64,000 nucleotides of DNA from the NCBI RefSeq assembly GCF_008831285.2, contig NC_045151.1, positions 2,599,544 to 2,663,543 on the forward strand, read 5' to 3'. The DNA is from Nymphaea colorata (lineage: Eukaryota > Streptophyta > Magnoliopsida > Nymphaeales > Nymphaeaceae). A program made the position numbers and the translations under genes. Shown here one piece after another: positions 12,898-24,689 of this stretch. The notes below the pieces were generated by a model that saw only the letters and a program-made list of their open reading frames with translations, did no database searches and was not told the origin of the DNA. The first letter of the stretch is position 1. Each line of letters begins with the position of its first letter.

Positions 12898-14962
12898 ATG
12901 AGAAGAATGGATGATAACGACGAAAGCCGCGCCGCTGCTGATGGCGCTATGGTCACCGTTGCCGGGGGAACAAGGGAATCGGTTTCTGTGGCGGCTGCCA
13001 AGGAAGAAAAGGCGAGGGTCGCCAAGGCGAAGAGAAAGAGGCGCTTGCTGAAGGAGATGAACCTCAGGAGCGACCGCGGTGTCTGTTACTTGAGCCGCGT
13101 CCCGCCTCAGATGGACCCTTCCAAGCTTCGCCAGATAATGTCCCAGTACGGTGAGGTTCTGCGGATTTACCTCGTGCCCGAAGGTGCGTTGCCTATGTTT
13201 CGTTAAAGTCGACTGTATCTTGCTCGTGGACAAGTAGAGTCAATGGAGCTCATGCCTCTGCATTCGGTGCCTTCACAGATCCTACGGCCCGCGTGCGTCG
13301 GAAGAGCGCCGGTGGTCACCGTGGTGAGCAATTTTCTGAAGGGTGCGTGCGCTTATCCAACAGTGTTAATCACAAGTCCTTGTTTATGGTTGTTCTGAAA
13401 TTTGTTCAGTATTATTTTACATTGCTTGTATCATTAAGTGGGAATTATATCGGAACTTTTTGCTTGTTTCTGATTATATATGATGTTGAATATTCCTTAG
13501 GTGGGTTGAGTTTGCCAAGAAAAGCGTTGCCAAGAAGGTGGCGCACCTGCTAAATGGTGAACAGATAGGTATGCCTCCGGACTATGTTTCCTTTTTGTTT
13601 TCTATTAAAACTAATCCTATATCTGAACTTGGATTTACTTGTCAAAAGAAGCTATTAAGCTGAAGTTTGGTTTCTGTTCGTGAGGAATGGGCAATTTAAT
13701 GTATTCATATTTGCAAATAGTAGCAGCATCCTAGTTCACAGTTATTGCCCACGATTGTAGTTCTCTTGCATAGCAATGAATGGGGTTCAGTGTGTTACAT
13801 CATATTTAGTAACCATGGATTCCTTCTCTCGTATCGATATCGTCCTTGTAGCTTCAAAATAGTTTCAAAGTTGGAATCACAAGGAAGGCTAAAAAAATTC
13901 ATGGGTTCTTTCCTTCGTATGATCCTCGATTAATAGTTTGAATCACAAGGAATGCTTTAAGAAAACAAAAAATCCCAGTTCTAGACTACTTCTAGTCACA
14001 AGGTTTAAGAAAACAAGACGTGATCTGGGTCACAAGAACTTAGTGCAGTTTGAATCAATTTTTAAAATGTAGTTCAGATCACAAGGATAGATAGGATGAT
14101 CATAGTCCAAATGACAAAAAAGTTTTGATCAACTGAATGAGATCTCCCAACCTCTAAAGACTATCGTGCTTGTTTCTTAACTGATTCTTGGAATGGATGC
14201 CTTATTTGACTAACCCCTCAGATGTTTTATTCTTCATCCCTTGGTAGAAATTTCTTTTCATAGTCTTCAAAATAATTTCTTAACTATGTTTTGCATTAAC
14301 AAGAGTATCACTTTGCATCTAGGTTCATGTTTGTAGTAGTGAAGTGAAAGTAAATGTTCATAACGGATCTAAATGATGAAAATTTATCAATGTTGAAGAT
14401 AATTAGTACTCATTTTCATGCTAATCTGAATATGTAGGTCACCGGGCTTCTCTCTGAGCAGGAAAATGAATTTCCCTTGATTAAGGGTGTACTTCTAGAG
14501 GCTTAATTCCCATTTGTGAGAAATAACATTTAATTCATTAGGAAATGTCTTGTTCAATGGATTGTGTCTGGCGCAAATGGTTTTATTATAGCTTGTTTAT
14601 GTTAAAATATAAATCCTTCACCAGCACGTTGAAGAGGAGTCTCTTAGGATTCCACCTCCTTGTAGAATGTGTTAAAATATTTAATGTCCTTGTAACATGT
14701 GAAGAGTCTCCTAGGATTCTATGTTATAGTTAATATCCTTGTTATATGGGAAGTCTCCTAGGATTTTATGTTGTAGTTAATATCCTTATAATATGTGAAG
14801 TCTCTTAGGTTTCTATGATGTAATTAATGTCCCTGGAGCTTGTGAAATCTCCTAGGATTCTACAATTGGAGACTCTTAGAATTCTGAAAATGGGATTATA
14901 AATAGAGGCCGTGCAAACCATTTTGGCTACGGCTTCTTCTCCTCAGTTTCTTCTTGTTTTCA

Positions 14963-15022
<60 letters not shown>

Positions 15023-18000
15023 ATCTTCCTGCGTGAGTGCTGTTTTCGGGTTACAGATATTGGTGCTACATTTCTATCATGGTATCAGAGAGCCAGGTTA
15101 CGTTATCTCTACCAAACGAAATGCCCAAACAGGTCTGATCTGGTTAGAACTCTTTTCTCATCTTGTCTCTATCCTGAATTTACTTTTCTCTTGCGCAATT
15201 CTTGTTCCTTTTTCTTCTTGCTTACCAAGGACACATCTTGTTATATCGTGTCTTCTTTCCCTCTCATCTTCTACCTATATACCATTCCTTTCTGCTGTCA
15301 TGGAAAACCTTTCGCATTCTGGCATGTCCTCAAGTTTTCTTCCTCACCTTATTACCAAAAAACTCAACCATGAGAATTATCTGATCTGGAAAAGGCAAAT
15401 CATGCCTTTCATAAGAAGTCAAGGCCTCTTTGGACATCTCGATGGTTCAACAAAGGCTCCACCAATATCCGTCTTACAGGAAATAAAAAATGAGGCAGGA
15501 GAAGTTATTGCTGTTCATGAAGACAACAATCCTGAACATGCTATGTGGATGAGACGTGATCAAAGTCTGGTTGCGTATATTTTGTCCACTTTATCTCAAC
15601 AAGTGTTACTTTCAGTTTCTGATGATTGTACTGCAGAAGAATTATGAGAAACCCTTGCTGATACCTTTTCCCAAATATCAGAAGCTCGAATTATGTACTT
15701 AAAGAAAGAATTTCAGAATTTGAGCAAAGGTTCAACGTCTATCATGGATTATTTGGGGCGTATTAAGGCCGTTGCAGACCAACTTGCTGCCTCAGGGAAT
15801 AACATTTCTGATAAGGAAAAGGTGCAGCAAACCTTGAATGGACTTGGGCATGATTATCATGCTTTTATTACAGCTCTTGAGGTCCTTCCTGTTCTGCCTT
15901 CCTTCAACGAACTACAAGGTAAACTTCTCCAACATGAAATGAATATGAAAAGAGTCATTGAAAGGACTCATCAAGGGAACTCCCAAAATGTGTTGGCTAT
16001 GAATGTAAAGTTTGGTAAGAGCCATGGGAACTCCAACCATGGTGGTCGTGGCATTCTACCAACACCACATAACCAAGGTATGTCTCCTTTGGATACTTCA
16101 AGAAAAATACCAATTTGTTTTCAGTGCAACAAGAAAGGACACATGAAGGCACAATGTTGGTTTAATCCTCAAAATAAAAACAAAGGGGTAAGACATGATT
16201 ATAAACAAGGAGGACAAAGTTCTAAATCCACCGCTGAAGATATGCAACAGCTATTGATGGCCGCATTCTCAAAGATGACTATAAAGCAAAATGAGCAGGG
16301 AGAATGGTTCTTGGATTCAGGTGCAGCTACCCATGTGACAGGAAATGCAGGTAAATTGACTAACTTATCCCCTCATTACGGTAGAAGTTGCATTATAACA
16401 GGTGATGGAAAATCTCATCCTATTACACATATTGGAAATGCACATATTCCATTGTCATCCTCGTCTCTATCACTGTCTAATGTTGTTCTTGCTCCCAATA
16501 TCAAAAAGAACATCATATCCATTTCTAAACTCATTGATGATACAAGCTCTTCTGTTGAATTCACACCTTCTTCTGTTTATGTCAAGGACCTCCAAGCGAA
16601 GAAAATGTTCGCTAGAGGGGAGCGTCAAGGGAATATGTACGTCCTCAAGGAATGTCTACCCAAGGATTCATCCACTTTTGATATAGGATTGAAGACATTT
16701 TCTCTTTCTCATAATGCGTCATCAGTGCCAAGTTCTTGACCGTAAGGGGCCCTAACCAATTTTTGGAGTCTGATTTGTGGCATAGTCGGCTAAGACACTG
16801 TGGTCGACATTTCATTGAAAAACTTGTCACAGATAGTCTCATTCCAAGATCAAGTTTACCTCTTACTTCAAGTGTCAAAAAATGTTCAAGTTGTGGACTT
16901 TGTAAGAGTCATGTTTTACCTTTCTATAATATAAATCAAAGGGCTTCCAAACCTTTTGAAACTATTTTTTCTGATGTATGGGGGCCAGCCCCTATTGATT
17001 CCATGTCTGGGTCAAGATATTATGTCTTATTCATTGACTCTTACTCACGTTTCACCTGGATTTACTTCATGAAACACAAATCAGAAGTACCTCACATATT
17101 TCGAAACTTCTATGTCATGATTCAAACTAAATTTTCATCCAATGTGGTACATTTTCAATGTGATGGAGGGGGAGAATATTCCTCGCTTGATTTTATTGAA
17201 TTTCTACGTGAAAAAGGGATAACTAGACAAATTTCCTGCCCTTACACACCACAACAAAATGGTGTAGTTGAGCGGAAACATCGACATATAGTTGAAAGCG
17301 CCATGAGCATGATGCATGATACTAATGTGCCCATTTCCTTGTGGACTGAAGCCTTCCATACTGCTGTATACATAATAAATTGTTTGCCTATGACACTCTT
17401 GATGTCTAAATCGCCATATTTTACACTCTTAGGCAAACAACCTGATTACAAGAACTTGAAGGTTTTTGGTTGTGTATGCTATGTTCACGTTGATGCTGCC
17501 TTGAGGAACAAGTTTCAAGACAAAGCTATTCAATGTAGATTCGTTGGATATGCTGATGAATATAAAGGTTTTCGAAGCTATGATCCAACAACTAAACGTA
17601 TCAAAACTTCAAGAAATGTCATTTTTGATGAACATAGTTTTGATAATACAAATGAAATGCCTATGACCATTGAATCTTATGATCCCTGGACCAGTACACA
17701 GTTATTCAATGCAGATCCTGTTATAGAAAATGATGTGCCTCAAAGTGAAGTTTCAGAGAGAGCAATACAACCGTCGGATATGGCTCAAAGTGAAAATCAA
17801 GAAGATCCAACACAGTCATCAAGTCATCACGAAAACAATAATGAACAGAGCAACGATGCACATCGGTATTCGGGTCTTATCTACAGTCGACGACTAAGGG
17901 ACAGAGATGCTCACAGTGAAGAAGACAACATGCCCCACCTTAGAAGATCCCAACGCATTCGTCATCCCATTCACAGGTGGGTTAGCTATGATTCTTTATC

Positions 18001-19960
18001 ACTTGATTTTCAGTTATTCATGGCAAAAGTTGGCAAGGAGGAAGAACCTACTTCATTTGATCAAGCATCAAAATCACATCATTGGAGAAAGGCTATGAAA
18101 GAAGAAATGGATGCCTTGCATGAATGTGGAACATGGGAGATCGTTCCGAGGCCACACGAAAAGAACGTAGTGGGCTCCAAATGGGTATACAAAATTAAAT
18201 ACAAACCTGACGGCAGCATAGAAAGACACAAAGCAAGGTTAGTAGCAAAAGGGTTTACACAACAATATGGAGAAGATTATGACGAGACATTCAGCCCTGT
18301 GATCAAAATGGGAACAATTCGCGTGATTATATCATTGGCAGTTGAATATGGATGGAGACTACATCAAATGGACGTGAAGAATGCTTTTCTTCATGGTGAT
18401 TTAAGGGAGGAAGTATATATGGAACAACCTCCAGGATACACGAAAGGAGACTCTCATGCATGGGTTTGCAAACTAAGAAAATCTATTTATGGACTTAAAC
18501 AGGCCTCACGTTCGTGGTTTGACAGTTTCTCTTGCAAGATTCAAGAATGTGGTTTTCGGAGATGTCCTCTAGATCACTCTCTTTTCATTTATCGAAAGGA
18601 AAACATATTTACTTTACTTCTTATATATGTTGATGATATTGTTATCACAGGCAATTCAGAAAAACACATAGAAAAAGCTAAAGTTTTGATGATGCAAAAC
18701 TTCAAAATGAAAGAGCTTGGTGATTTACGATTCTTTCTTGGAGTGGAGATTGATAGGCACAATAATCGCCTCACATTGACACAACAGAAATACACGTTGG
18801 ATCTGTTGAAAAAGTCAGGTATGTCTGATTGTAAGCCTGTTGGAACTCCTAGTGTTCTAAATCAAAGACTAAGTGCTCAAGATGGGGAGTTATATGAAGA
18901 TCCTACGCAATATCGAAGTATTGTTGGGGCACTTCAATATCTTACATTTACTAGACCAGATATTATATATGCTGTGAATCAAGTATCCCAATTTATGCAT
19001 GCACCTAGAGATACCCACATGGATGCTGTCAAAAGAATATTAAGATATCTTAAAGGGACAACAGGAGATGGCTTAGTTTATGGTAAGAGTGAAAATATAA
19101 CTACTGGACATCAACTTATGACATTCACAGATGCAGATTGGGCTGGAGATCCCGATCAAAGAAAGTCCATTTCTGGTTTTTGTATTTTCATTGGACGTAA
19201 TCTTGTGTCTTGGAGTTGTCGAAAGCAAAAGGCAGTAGCAAGATCCAACACTGAAGCTGAATACAGATGCATGGCTGCAGGTACTGCTGAAGTTACATGG
19301 GTTAGACATTTGCTAGAAGACATTGGAGAAAAGATTAAAACATCAATGTTAATGTGCGATAATCAAAGCGCTATTAACATTGCCTTTAATCCCGTACAAC
19401 ATGGTCGAACAAAGCACATTGAGATTGATCAACACTTTGTTAGACAAAAGGTGGAAGACAAGGAAATTCAGCCTATTTATGTTCGTACAGATGAACAAGT
19501 TGCAGACTTATTTACAAAAGGATTAACAAAGGAACGATTCTGGTTTCTAAAAGGCAAGTTGTACATGGTGCAAAACCATGCACAACTTGAGGGAGGGTGT
19601 TAAAATATAAATCCTTCACCAGCACGTTGAAGAGGAGTCTCTTAGGATTCCACCTCCTTGTAGAATGTGTTAAAATATTTAATGTCCTTGTAACATGTGA
19701 AGAGTCTCCTAGGATTCTATGTTATAGTTAATATCCTTGTTATATGGGAAGTCTCCTAGGATTCTATGTTGTAGTTAATATCCTTGTAATATGGGAAGTC
19801 TCTTAGGTTTCTATGATGTAATTAATGTCCCTGGAGCTTGTGAAATCTCCTAGGATTCTACAATTGGAGACTCTTAGAATTCTGAAAATGGGATTATAAA
19901 TAGAGGCCGTGCAAACCATTTTGGCTACGGCTTCTTCTCCTCAGTTTCTTCTTGTTTTCA

Positions 19961-20012
<52 letters not shown>

Positions 20013-23000
20013 ATCTTCCTGCGTGAGTGCTGTTTTCGGGTTACAGATATTGGTGCTACATTTCTATCAGTTTATATGAAAGTCCTTGCTACAGTTGTTT
20101 ATTACAGCAAAATGAGCCTAGAAGTCCACAGGGGATGGGGCTCTAAATAATAAAACCGTCACCCAATTTGCAGTAAAAGTAGTATTCTCCTATTCCAGAC
20201 CAACTTTAGCAGTACCTTTGCTCGCTCACTAGTAGAGATGCTTCTTCAATAGATTTTGCCTTGGAAAATGGTTTTATTGGTTTTCTATGAGAAATTAATT
20301 ATTATATTCACTAATGCACTCCAAGCAAACACACTTATCCCTAAAAAACTAGAAAAGCCATCAAAATATTTTCAAATAAGATATCTAGATCCAAACCGAG
20401 AAGTTCCATTGCATCCAATTGCAAAAGATTTAGAAGGAAAAAAAAAATCTAAGAGGAAAACCAAATTTTAGAACTTGTGTCCTAGTCACTAACCAAATCC
20501 GAAGGTTAGAAGATGTTAAAAGCTTTGGACTTAAACCGTCGACTCCATTGATTTCTTTTTTTCAACAAAGGCACATACTCTCCCTGGCCCAAATATAGCT
20601 TCACCATTGTACTTTTGAATAATTTAGTAATGTTTGACAGCTTGAGTTCTATTTATGAATGCAATGATGTGAGCACCTCTTGGTTTGGGAAACATTTATC
20701 TAGAAACTTCAGGATCCTTGCTTTTTTTGTTCCTCCCTCATTTTTGATCCTTTTTTGGTGATTTTGCCACCATTTATTAGATGCTCTTCCTTTTCTAAAT
20801 ACAAGTTTTTACTCTTTCCGTAACAAAAGTGCAAGCAAAAGGTATGTGGGTTTGAATGTGTGAGTACAAATTGATAGGCCCATACTTACCCTTTAGGTAA
20901 CACAAGTACAAGCAAAAGGAACACGGGTTTGAACTTGTGAGTGCAAATTGATAGGCTTATGGCATGTAATATTTCTACACTCAGGTTGTTTACCATAATA
21001 AAGATTCATTGGTATTGATCTGTCATAAAGGAAAAGGAATAAAGAAACAAGTTTTTACATCAATTAGCATTATAATTGCTATTGTTAATGTCATCATCAA
21101 GTAGGTCACTGAATTTCTACTTTTGGATTTAAGAAAGCAAGTATGGTTGACCTTTTTTATCATTCATGTGTGAAAGAATGTAATGTTGTGTTGATGAATT
21201 TGAAGAAAAAAAGTGCTGCTTTAGTAGTTTAAACTTTTTACTAGGCTTATGTTTTTCAATAGCTTAACTTTGTGGTTTTTGAATCTGATGCTTTGGAGAT
21301 TATAATTCTACTATTTATGTAAAAAGGTTAATAAGCAGGTGGGCTATGTCTTTTGGATCCCTGAATGAGACAAAAAGTTAGTTTTGTCAGTTAATCAATA
21401 AAAATATTGATGATTGTTTTGATGAATAAAGCTAAAGGAGGACACGAAACATAAAATATCTCTGCCTTTTTGAACAATAACAGAAAATGTACATAATTTT
21501 TAGTTGAACTTATTGTCCTGTGTTATAATAGTTATTCCCTGAGTACTTGGTTTCACTTTGTTTAGTGTTTGGAGTTTCAATTTGGAGGGAGAAGCACTTT
21601 AGCTGAAATGGTTTTTCATGTGCATAGGTGGGAAGAAGCGCTCAAAATTCTATTATGACCTTTGGAACATTAAATATCTTAGTGGATTTAAGTGGGACCA
21701 CCTTACAGAGGAGCAGGGTAAAACCATGGTTTGGCATGTTTCGTCGAATTTTACTATGTTAGTGCCTGAATGTGTTGCTTACAGGAAATTATTTCATGCA
21801 GCTAGAAAGCATGCAGACAGAGAACAAAAGTTAGTGCTAGAAATATCTGCTGCCAGGAAGGAACGCGATTTTTACTTGGAGAAGATTGATCAATCTCGTG
21901 CTCTTAGTGCAATGCAGGAACGAGCTAAGAAGGTAATCTGAATTGATGTGGCTTTTGTTTCTTTCTGTTAAATTAGTTCAACTTCATATTATGGGCCCAA
22001 TATTTCTCATTGATTTTGTCGTAACTGATATTCAAGTAACTTTGACCAAGGCTGTGGGCTTGGACACATACTGCAAGCCTTGCGACAACATAACTATATG
22101 TTGCTTCTTGCTCATAACTTGTTTATTTATTAGACTTAAAGAGAATCCTTCATGCTCTGAAATAATTTTTATCCCCTTCAAACTGTGATATTGCAAAGGA
22201 ACTCAATACCATGCACTAAAATGACTGTCATGTCCTTCTGTGTCTAATATATCTAATATTCATGAGTTTCATACAGTTGGGAACTGGCTGAGACATTCAA
22301 CATGAATAATGAAACACATTACAAAGCCATGGACCATATAGTTCCTCCACCATGTGCCTTTATTCGCACCCCAATGACCATGATGCTCAGTATATTGTGG
22401 TTAAAACAAATTGTTCCTTCATGAGAACTTCGGTGTTGATGGCACTGCCTTTCGATGCTGATTTTATGCAATAGGAGGGGGCAGATGAAAGGGTGGAAAA
22501 TGCAACTAGTGATATTTCTGATGCCCAACCCTGTAGAGCATCAGAACATGAAGAAATAAGCAAGCTACTGGCTTATGAAATTGCCAAATTTTGCTGCAAA
22601 ATCAGCCCAAATCTGTTCTTGTGGACGTGAACTGCTCCACATGTATTTAAGGTTGAGTTGATTTGTCTAATCTTCATCAGTGAAGCATTTTTTGGACTGA
22701 ATATTTGCTCAGAATGGTGGACAGTCTATTGCTAATGGATTGGCAGCAGTTAGTATCTTGTTATGAGCACAAAAAGATTATTCAGAATCAGATCCTTGGA
22801 GGGCTTAACTGAAAATGAAGAAAAGTGTCTTATAAAAGAAAAGAAGGGAAAACATGGAATATCATTTCAATGTTAAAGAGCCATGCAATTATTTCAGATC
22901 TTGGTTTCACGTCCATTTACAAGTATTTTGCTTTGTGATTTAGTTCTTAAGCAGTTATTGGTACAGCATTTCCTATGATGTTTTCATCATTTTATACTAT

Positions 23001-24689
23001 ACAAATGACTTCTTAATTATCAGCATTTTTACTTCACTCTACTATGCTGTCTTTTCTGGTAATGAATAGTATATATTTTACATCAATGCATTTGTCTATG
23101 GTTTGTATGTTTTCCAATAAAAGACGACATGGCAACACTTTCAATTGAACTACAATGACCAGAATGTCCTTCATGGTGGCAAATGATAGAAGTAACCCTT
23201 AGTGCTCTTTTTGGAAAAGTAGATACAAACTATGTCATATGAGTGCGGATGCTGGTGCGGCGTATCCCAAAAAATTCTGGTGCAAGGGTGTGGTGACGGT
23301 GTATATATATAATATATTTATTTTATATATATATATATATATATATATTCATAATATCTGTAATTTTAGCTTGTTTCTCAGCTTAATCAGCCCTTTCTTT
23401 TTACTTTTATTACTGTACATAAAGAAATAAAGGGACAGAGAGAAGAAAAAAAAGGATAGAAAATATTTTGAACTTGCATAAGAAAAGATGCAGTTGGGGT
23501 GCCTGTCGGAGCTGCATCCGTATCAGCACCAGCACCAATGTCGTGTCGACATGGGTGCGGCCCCTTTTTTGAAGAGTCCGTGCGACATAGGATACAATTT
23601 CTTCTTTCTGTTTTGATGTTATGAATGGTGATGATACAGTCATACAACAATGGGATATTAACTTGGGTTTGTCAATATTAACACTAAACGATATTTATCG
23701 TTAGTGCCTTTGTTTTCATTTCAGGATTACCTCATCTCTTTGTTCAAAAGAACAAAAGCTTATTTGTCTTAAGTCAATCCCTTTTTTTTTTTTAAAGTCT
23801 CCGTACAAACTCAAATAAATAAATAAGGTTGTCTACGTTCTGCAATAAAAATTGAAATTCACAACACAGTTGGGTGCTCATGAAGTTGGTTTAGCAGCAT
23901 CTGAATTGCAGCTAATCATATCTATCTTTTTTAGTTGGGTACATTAAAGGTGTTCAGAAGGTTTTATTTCATCTTCTATGAACTGTATAAGCTTTATGCA
24001 GTACTTAAGGTTGTCTACGTTCTGCAATAAGAATTGAAATTCACAACACAGTTTGGTGCTCATGAAGTTGGTTTAGCAGCATCTGAATTGCAGCTAATCA
24101 TATCTCTCTTTTTTAGTTGGTTTTAGAAGTTCTTATTTCATCTTCTATGAACTGTATAAGCTTTATACGGTACTTAGTACATGGTAAAGAGATGTTGTGG
24201 AATTAAATTAAGTTATTTTTTTTCTATTTTGGAAATGATGTGATTGTAAAACTTATTTTATCTGCATCCTAATACCATCACTCCATCAGCATACTTATGT
24301 ACTTGTTTGGTTGTATTTATCTGTTAGGGTTGCTTTTGAAATTACAGCTTCAAGTTGCCATTATCATATTTCCTGTTTGTTTATATTATCACTTAAGTAT
24401 CTGTGTTGTGCTATGAATTTATGCAGAAGCAAAGGCTCCTTGAGGATCGCAAAGGTTCAAGTGATGGCCATGACCAAGAAACAAGGGTCGTCCGCCAGTT
24501 TTCTCAAATACCACCTGTTTCTGAAAAGGCAACAAAGACTGGTGGTGCAAAGCTCTCAAAAGACTTCTTAACTGGGGTATCATTTGTTTATACAGCCGAT
24601 TTTGATTTGGAAACAATGAGACAAATTCCTTCTCCTGTGTCTAAATTTTTGTTGTTTTCCTGTAGATATTTGGAAAATCTAGCTCGTGA
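12898..24689 (+). CDS. ESF2: ESF2/ABT1-like pre-rRNA processing factor
   Basis: Seven exons: 12898-13183, 13279-13342, 13501-13568, 21628-21717, 21802-21932, 24427-24576 and 24666-24689. Together they give 813 nt, about 270 aa, with all phases consistent. A basic N-terminus (KAKRKRRLLKEMNLRSDRG) is followed by an RRM-like fold: GVCYLSRVPPQMDPSKLRQI, then RIYLVPED, then SEGWVEFAKKSVAK. Next come the family signatures KRSKFYYDLWNIKYLSGFKW and EISAARKERDFYL. The C-terminus is SKDFLTGIFGKSSS. Yeast Esf2 and animal ABT1 act in the nucleolus in the small-subunit processome; the same role is inferred here. Joining exon 4 to 5 removes an 84-bp intron and restores LTEEQARKHADREQKL, although the frame is also open through it. 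Intron 3 is about 8.06 kb because Copia-1 is inserted in it. ATG 12907 is an alternative start. The frame stays open 396 nt upstream through a CT-rich leader. Confidence 0.9.
14600..15079 (+). repeat. Copia-1 5' LTR
   Basis: TG...CA bounded, 480 bp. The U3 part contains four to five degenerate copies of a roughly 47-bp unit built on TCTCCTAGGATTCTA and TAGTTAATATCCTTG. A TATA box and a long (CT)n tract follow. Confidence 0.95.
14897..14904 (+). promoter_or_regulatory. TATA box of Copia-1 LTR
   Basis: TATAAATA (followed by G) lies in the left LTR downstream of the U3 repeats and upstream of the CT-rich R/U5 part. The same octamer is in the right LTR at 19895-19902, which could drive read-out into intron 3 of the host gene. 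Confidence 0.7.
15080..15091 (+). other. Copia-1 primer binding site
   Basis: TGGTATCAGAGA directly abuts the end of the left LTR. It matches the initiator tRNA-Met 3' end complement used by most plant Copia elements. Confidence 0.9.
15300..16739 (+). pseudogene. Copia-1 gag and protease region, interrupted
   Basis: The frame opens at ATG 15300 (MENLSHSGMSSS). It contains a UBN2-type gag domain (LNHENYLIWKRQIMPFI), a CCHC zinc knuckle near 16116-16157 (CFQCNKKGHMKAQC) and an aspartic protease site (WFLDSGAATHVTG, about 16306). An in-frame TGA at 15645-15647 splits the gag domain; the same frame then continues to a stop at 16737-16739. Gag forms the virus-like particle and the protease matures the polyprotein. 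The premature stop probably inactivates this copy; readthrough is possible but unproven. Confidence 0.9.
16736..19603 (+). CDS. Copia-1 pol: integrase, reverse transcriptase, RNase H
   Basis: A 955-codon open frame, shifted relative to the upstream gag-protease frame. A GAG pre-integrase motif (DLWHSRLRHCGRHF) comes first. The integrase core has SDVWGP (Asp near residue 80), CDGGGEY and PQQNGVVERKHR. The reverse transcriptase has GSKWVYKIKYKPDGS, QMDVKNAFLHGDL and the catalytic YVDD at 18626-18637 (near residue 631). RNase H has TDADWAGDP, SNTEAEYRCMA, CDNQSAI and KHIEIDQHFVR. The frame is intact to the end. Its TAA stop lies inside the first bases of the right LTR (19601-19603). It would need expression in trans with a gag, because the frameshift near 16735 separates it from gag-protease. 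Confidence 0.93.
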   Translation: MTVRGPNQFLESDLWHSRLRHCGRHFIEKLVTDSLIPRSSLPLTSSVKKCSSCGLCKSHVLPFYNINQRASKPFETIFSDVWGPAPIDSMSGSRYYVLFIDSYSRFTWIYFMKHKSEVPHIFRNFYVMIQTKFSSNVVHFQCDGGGEYSSLDFIEFLREKGITRQISCPYTPQQNGVVERKHRHIVESAMSMMHDTNVPISLWTEAFHTAVYIINCLPMTLLMSKSPYFTLLGKQPDYKNLKVFGCVCYVHVDAALRNKFQDKAIQCRFVGYADEYKGFRSYDPTTKRIKTSRNVIFDEHSFDNTNEMPMTIESYDPWTSTQLFNADPVIENDVPQSEVSERAIQPSDMAQSENQEDPTQSSSHHENNNEQSNDAHRYSGLIYSRRLRDRDAHSEEDNMPHLRRSQRIRHPIHRWVSYDSLSLDFQLFMAKVGKEEEPTSFDQASKSHHWRKAMKEEMDALHECGTWEIVPRPHEKNVVGSKWVYKIKYKPDGSIERHKARLVAKGFTQQYGEDYDETFSPVIKMGTIRVIISLAVEYGWRLHQMDVKNAFLHGDLREEVYMEQPPGYTKGDSHAWVCKLRKSIYGLKQASRSWFDSFSCKIQECGFRRCPLDHSLFIYRKENIFTLLLIYVDDIVITGNSEKHIEKAKVLMMQNFKMKELGDLRFFLGVEIDRHNNRLTLTQQKYTLDLLKKSGMSDCKPVGTPSVLNQRLSAQDGELYEDPTQYRSIVGALQYLTFTRPDIIYAVNQVSQFMHAPRDTHMDAVKRILRYLKGTTGDGLVYGKSENITTGHQLMTFTDADWAGDPDQRKSISGFCIFIGRNLVSWSCRKQKAVARSNTEAEYRCMAAGTAEVTWVRHLLEDIGEKIKTSMLMCDNQSAINIAFNPVQHGRTKHIEIDQHFVRQKVEDKEIQPIYVRTDEQVADLFTKGLTKERFWFLKGKLYMVQNHAQLEGGC
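19589..19597 (+). other. Copia-1 polypurine tract
   Basis: GAGGGAGGG lies immediately before the right LTR (TGTTAAAAT), the position used to prime plus-strand synthesis. Confidence 0.88.
19598..20069 (+). repeat. Copia-1 3' LTR
   Basis: 472 bp. Identical to the left LTR except for three substitutions in the U3 repeats and a shorter CT tract. The target duplication GTTTA follows directly. Confidence 0.95.
20821..20960. repeat. 77-bp tandem duplication in ESF2 intron 3
   Basis: The unit TAACAAAAGTGCAAGCAAAA (20821) recurs with several substitutions at 20898. Both copies share GGGTTTGAA and ACAAATTGATAGGC-like words. It is older than the Copia insertion, judging from its divergence. Confidence 0.75.
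23296..23349. repeat. (TA)n tract in ESF2 intron 5
   Basis: An interrupted (TA)n microsatellite. GC-richer words nearby on both sides (GTGCGGATGCTGGTGCGG at about 23243, and its partial reverse complement at about 23510) suggest a degraded transposon around it. Confidence 0.7.
23825..24175. repeat. About 180-bp tandem duplication in ESF2 intron 5
   Basis: A unit starting AAGGTTGTCTACGTTCTGCA occurs at 23825-24006 and again at 24007-24175. The copies are nearly identical apart from a small deletion in the second copy after TTTTTTAGTTGG. Confidence 0.92.

Larger units (their letters stand above)
14600..20069 (+). mobile_element. Copia-1, full-length Ty1/copia LTR retrotransposon
   Basis: The element sits in sense orientation in intron 3 of the ESF2 gene. 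The 480-bp left LTR and 472-bp right LTR both begin TGTTAAAAT and end CTATCA. They are flanked by a perfect 5-bp target duplication GTTTA (14595-14599 and 20070-20074). By eye the LTRs differ by only three substitutions plus an 8-bp difference in a (CT)n tract, so the insertion is recent. A tRNA-Met-type primer site follows the left LTR and a polypurine tract precedes the right one. Domain order gag, protease, integrase, RT, RNase H defines the Copia superfamily. The coding region carries one in-frame stop and one frameshift, so this copy is probably non-autonomous. Confidence 0.96.

Noticed and set aside
21718-21801. Reading ESF2 exons 4 and 5 as one uninterrupted exon because the frame is open
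   Set aside because: Removing the 84-bp GT-AG segment restores the family sequence LTEEQARKHADREQKL without gaps; retaining it inserts 28 unrelated residues.
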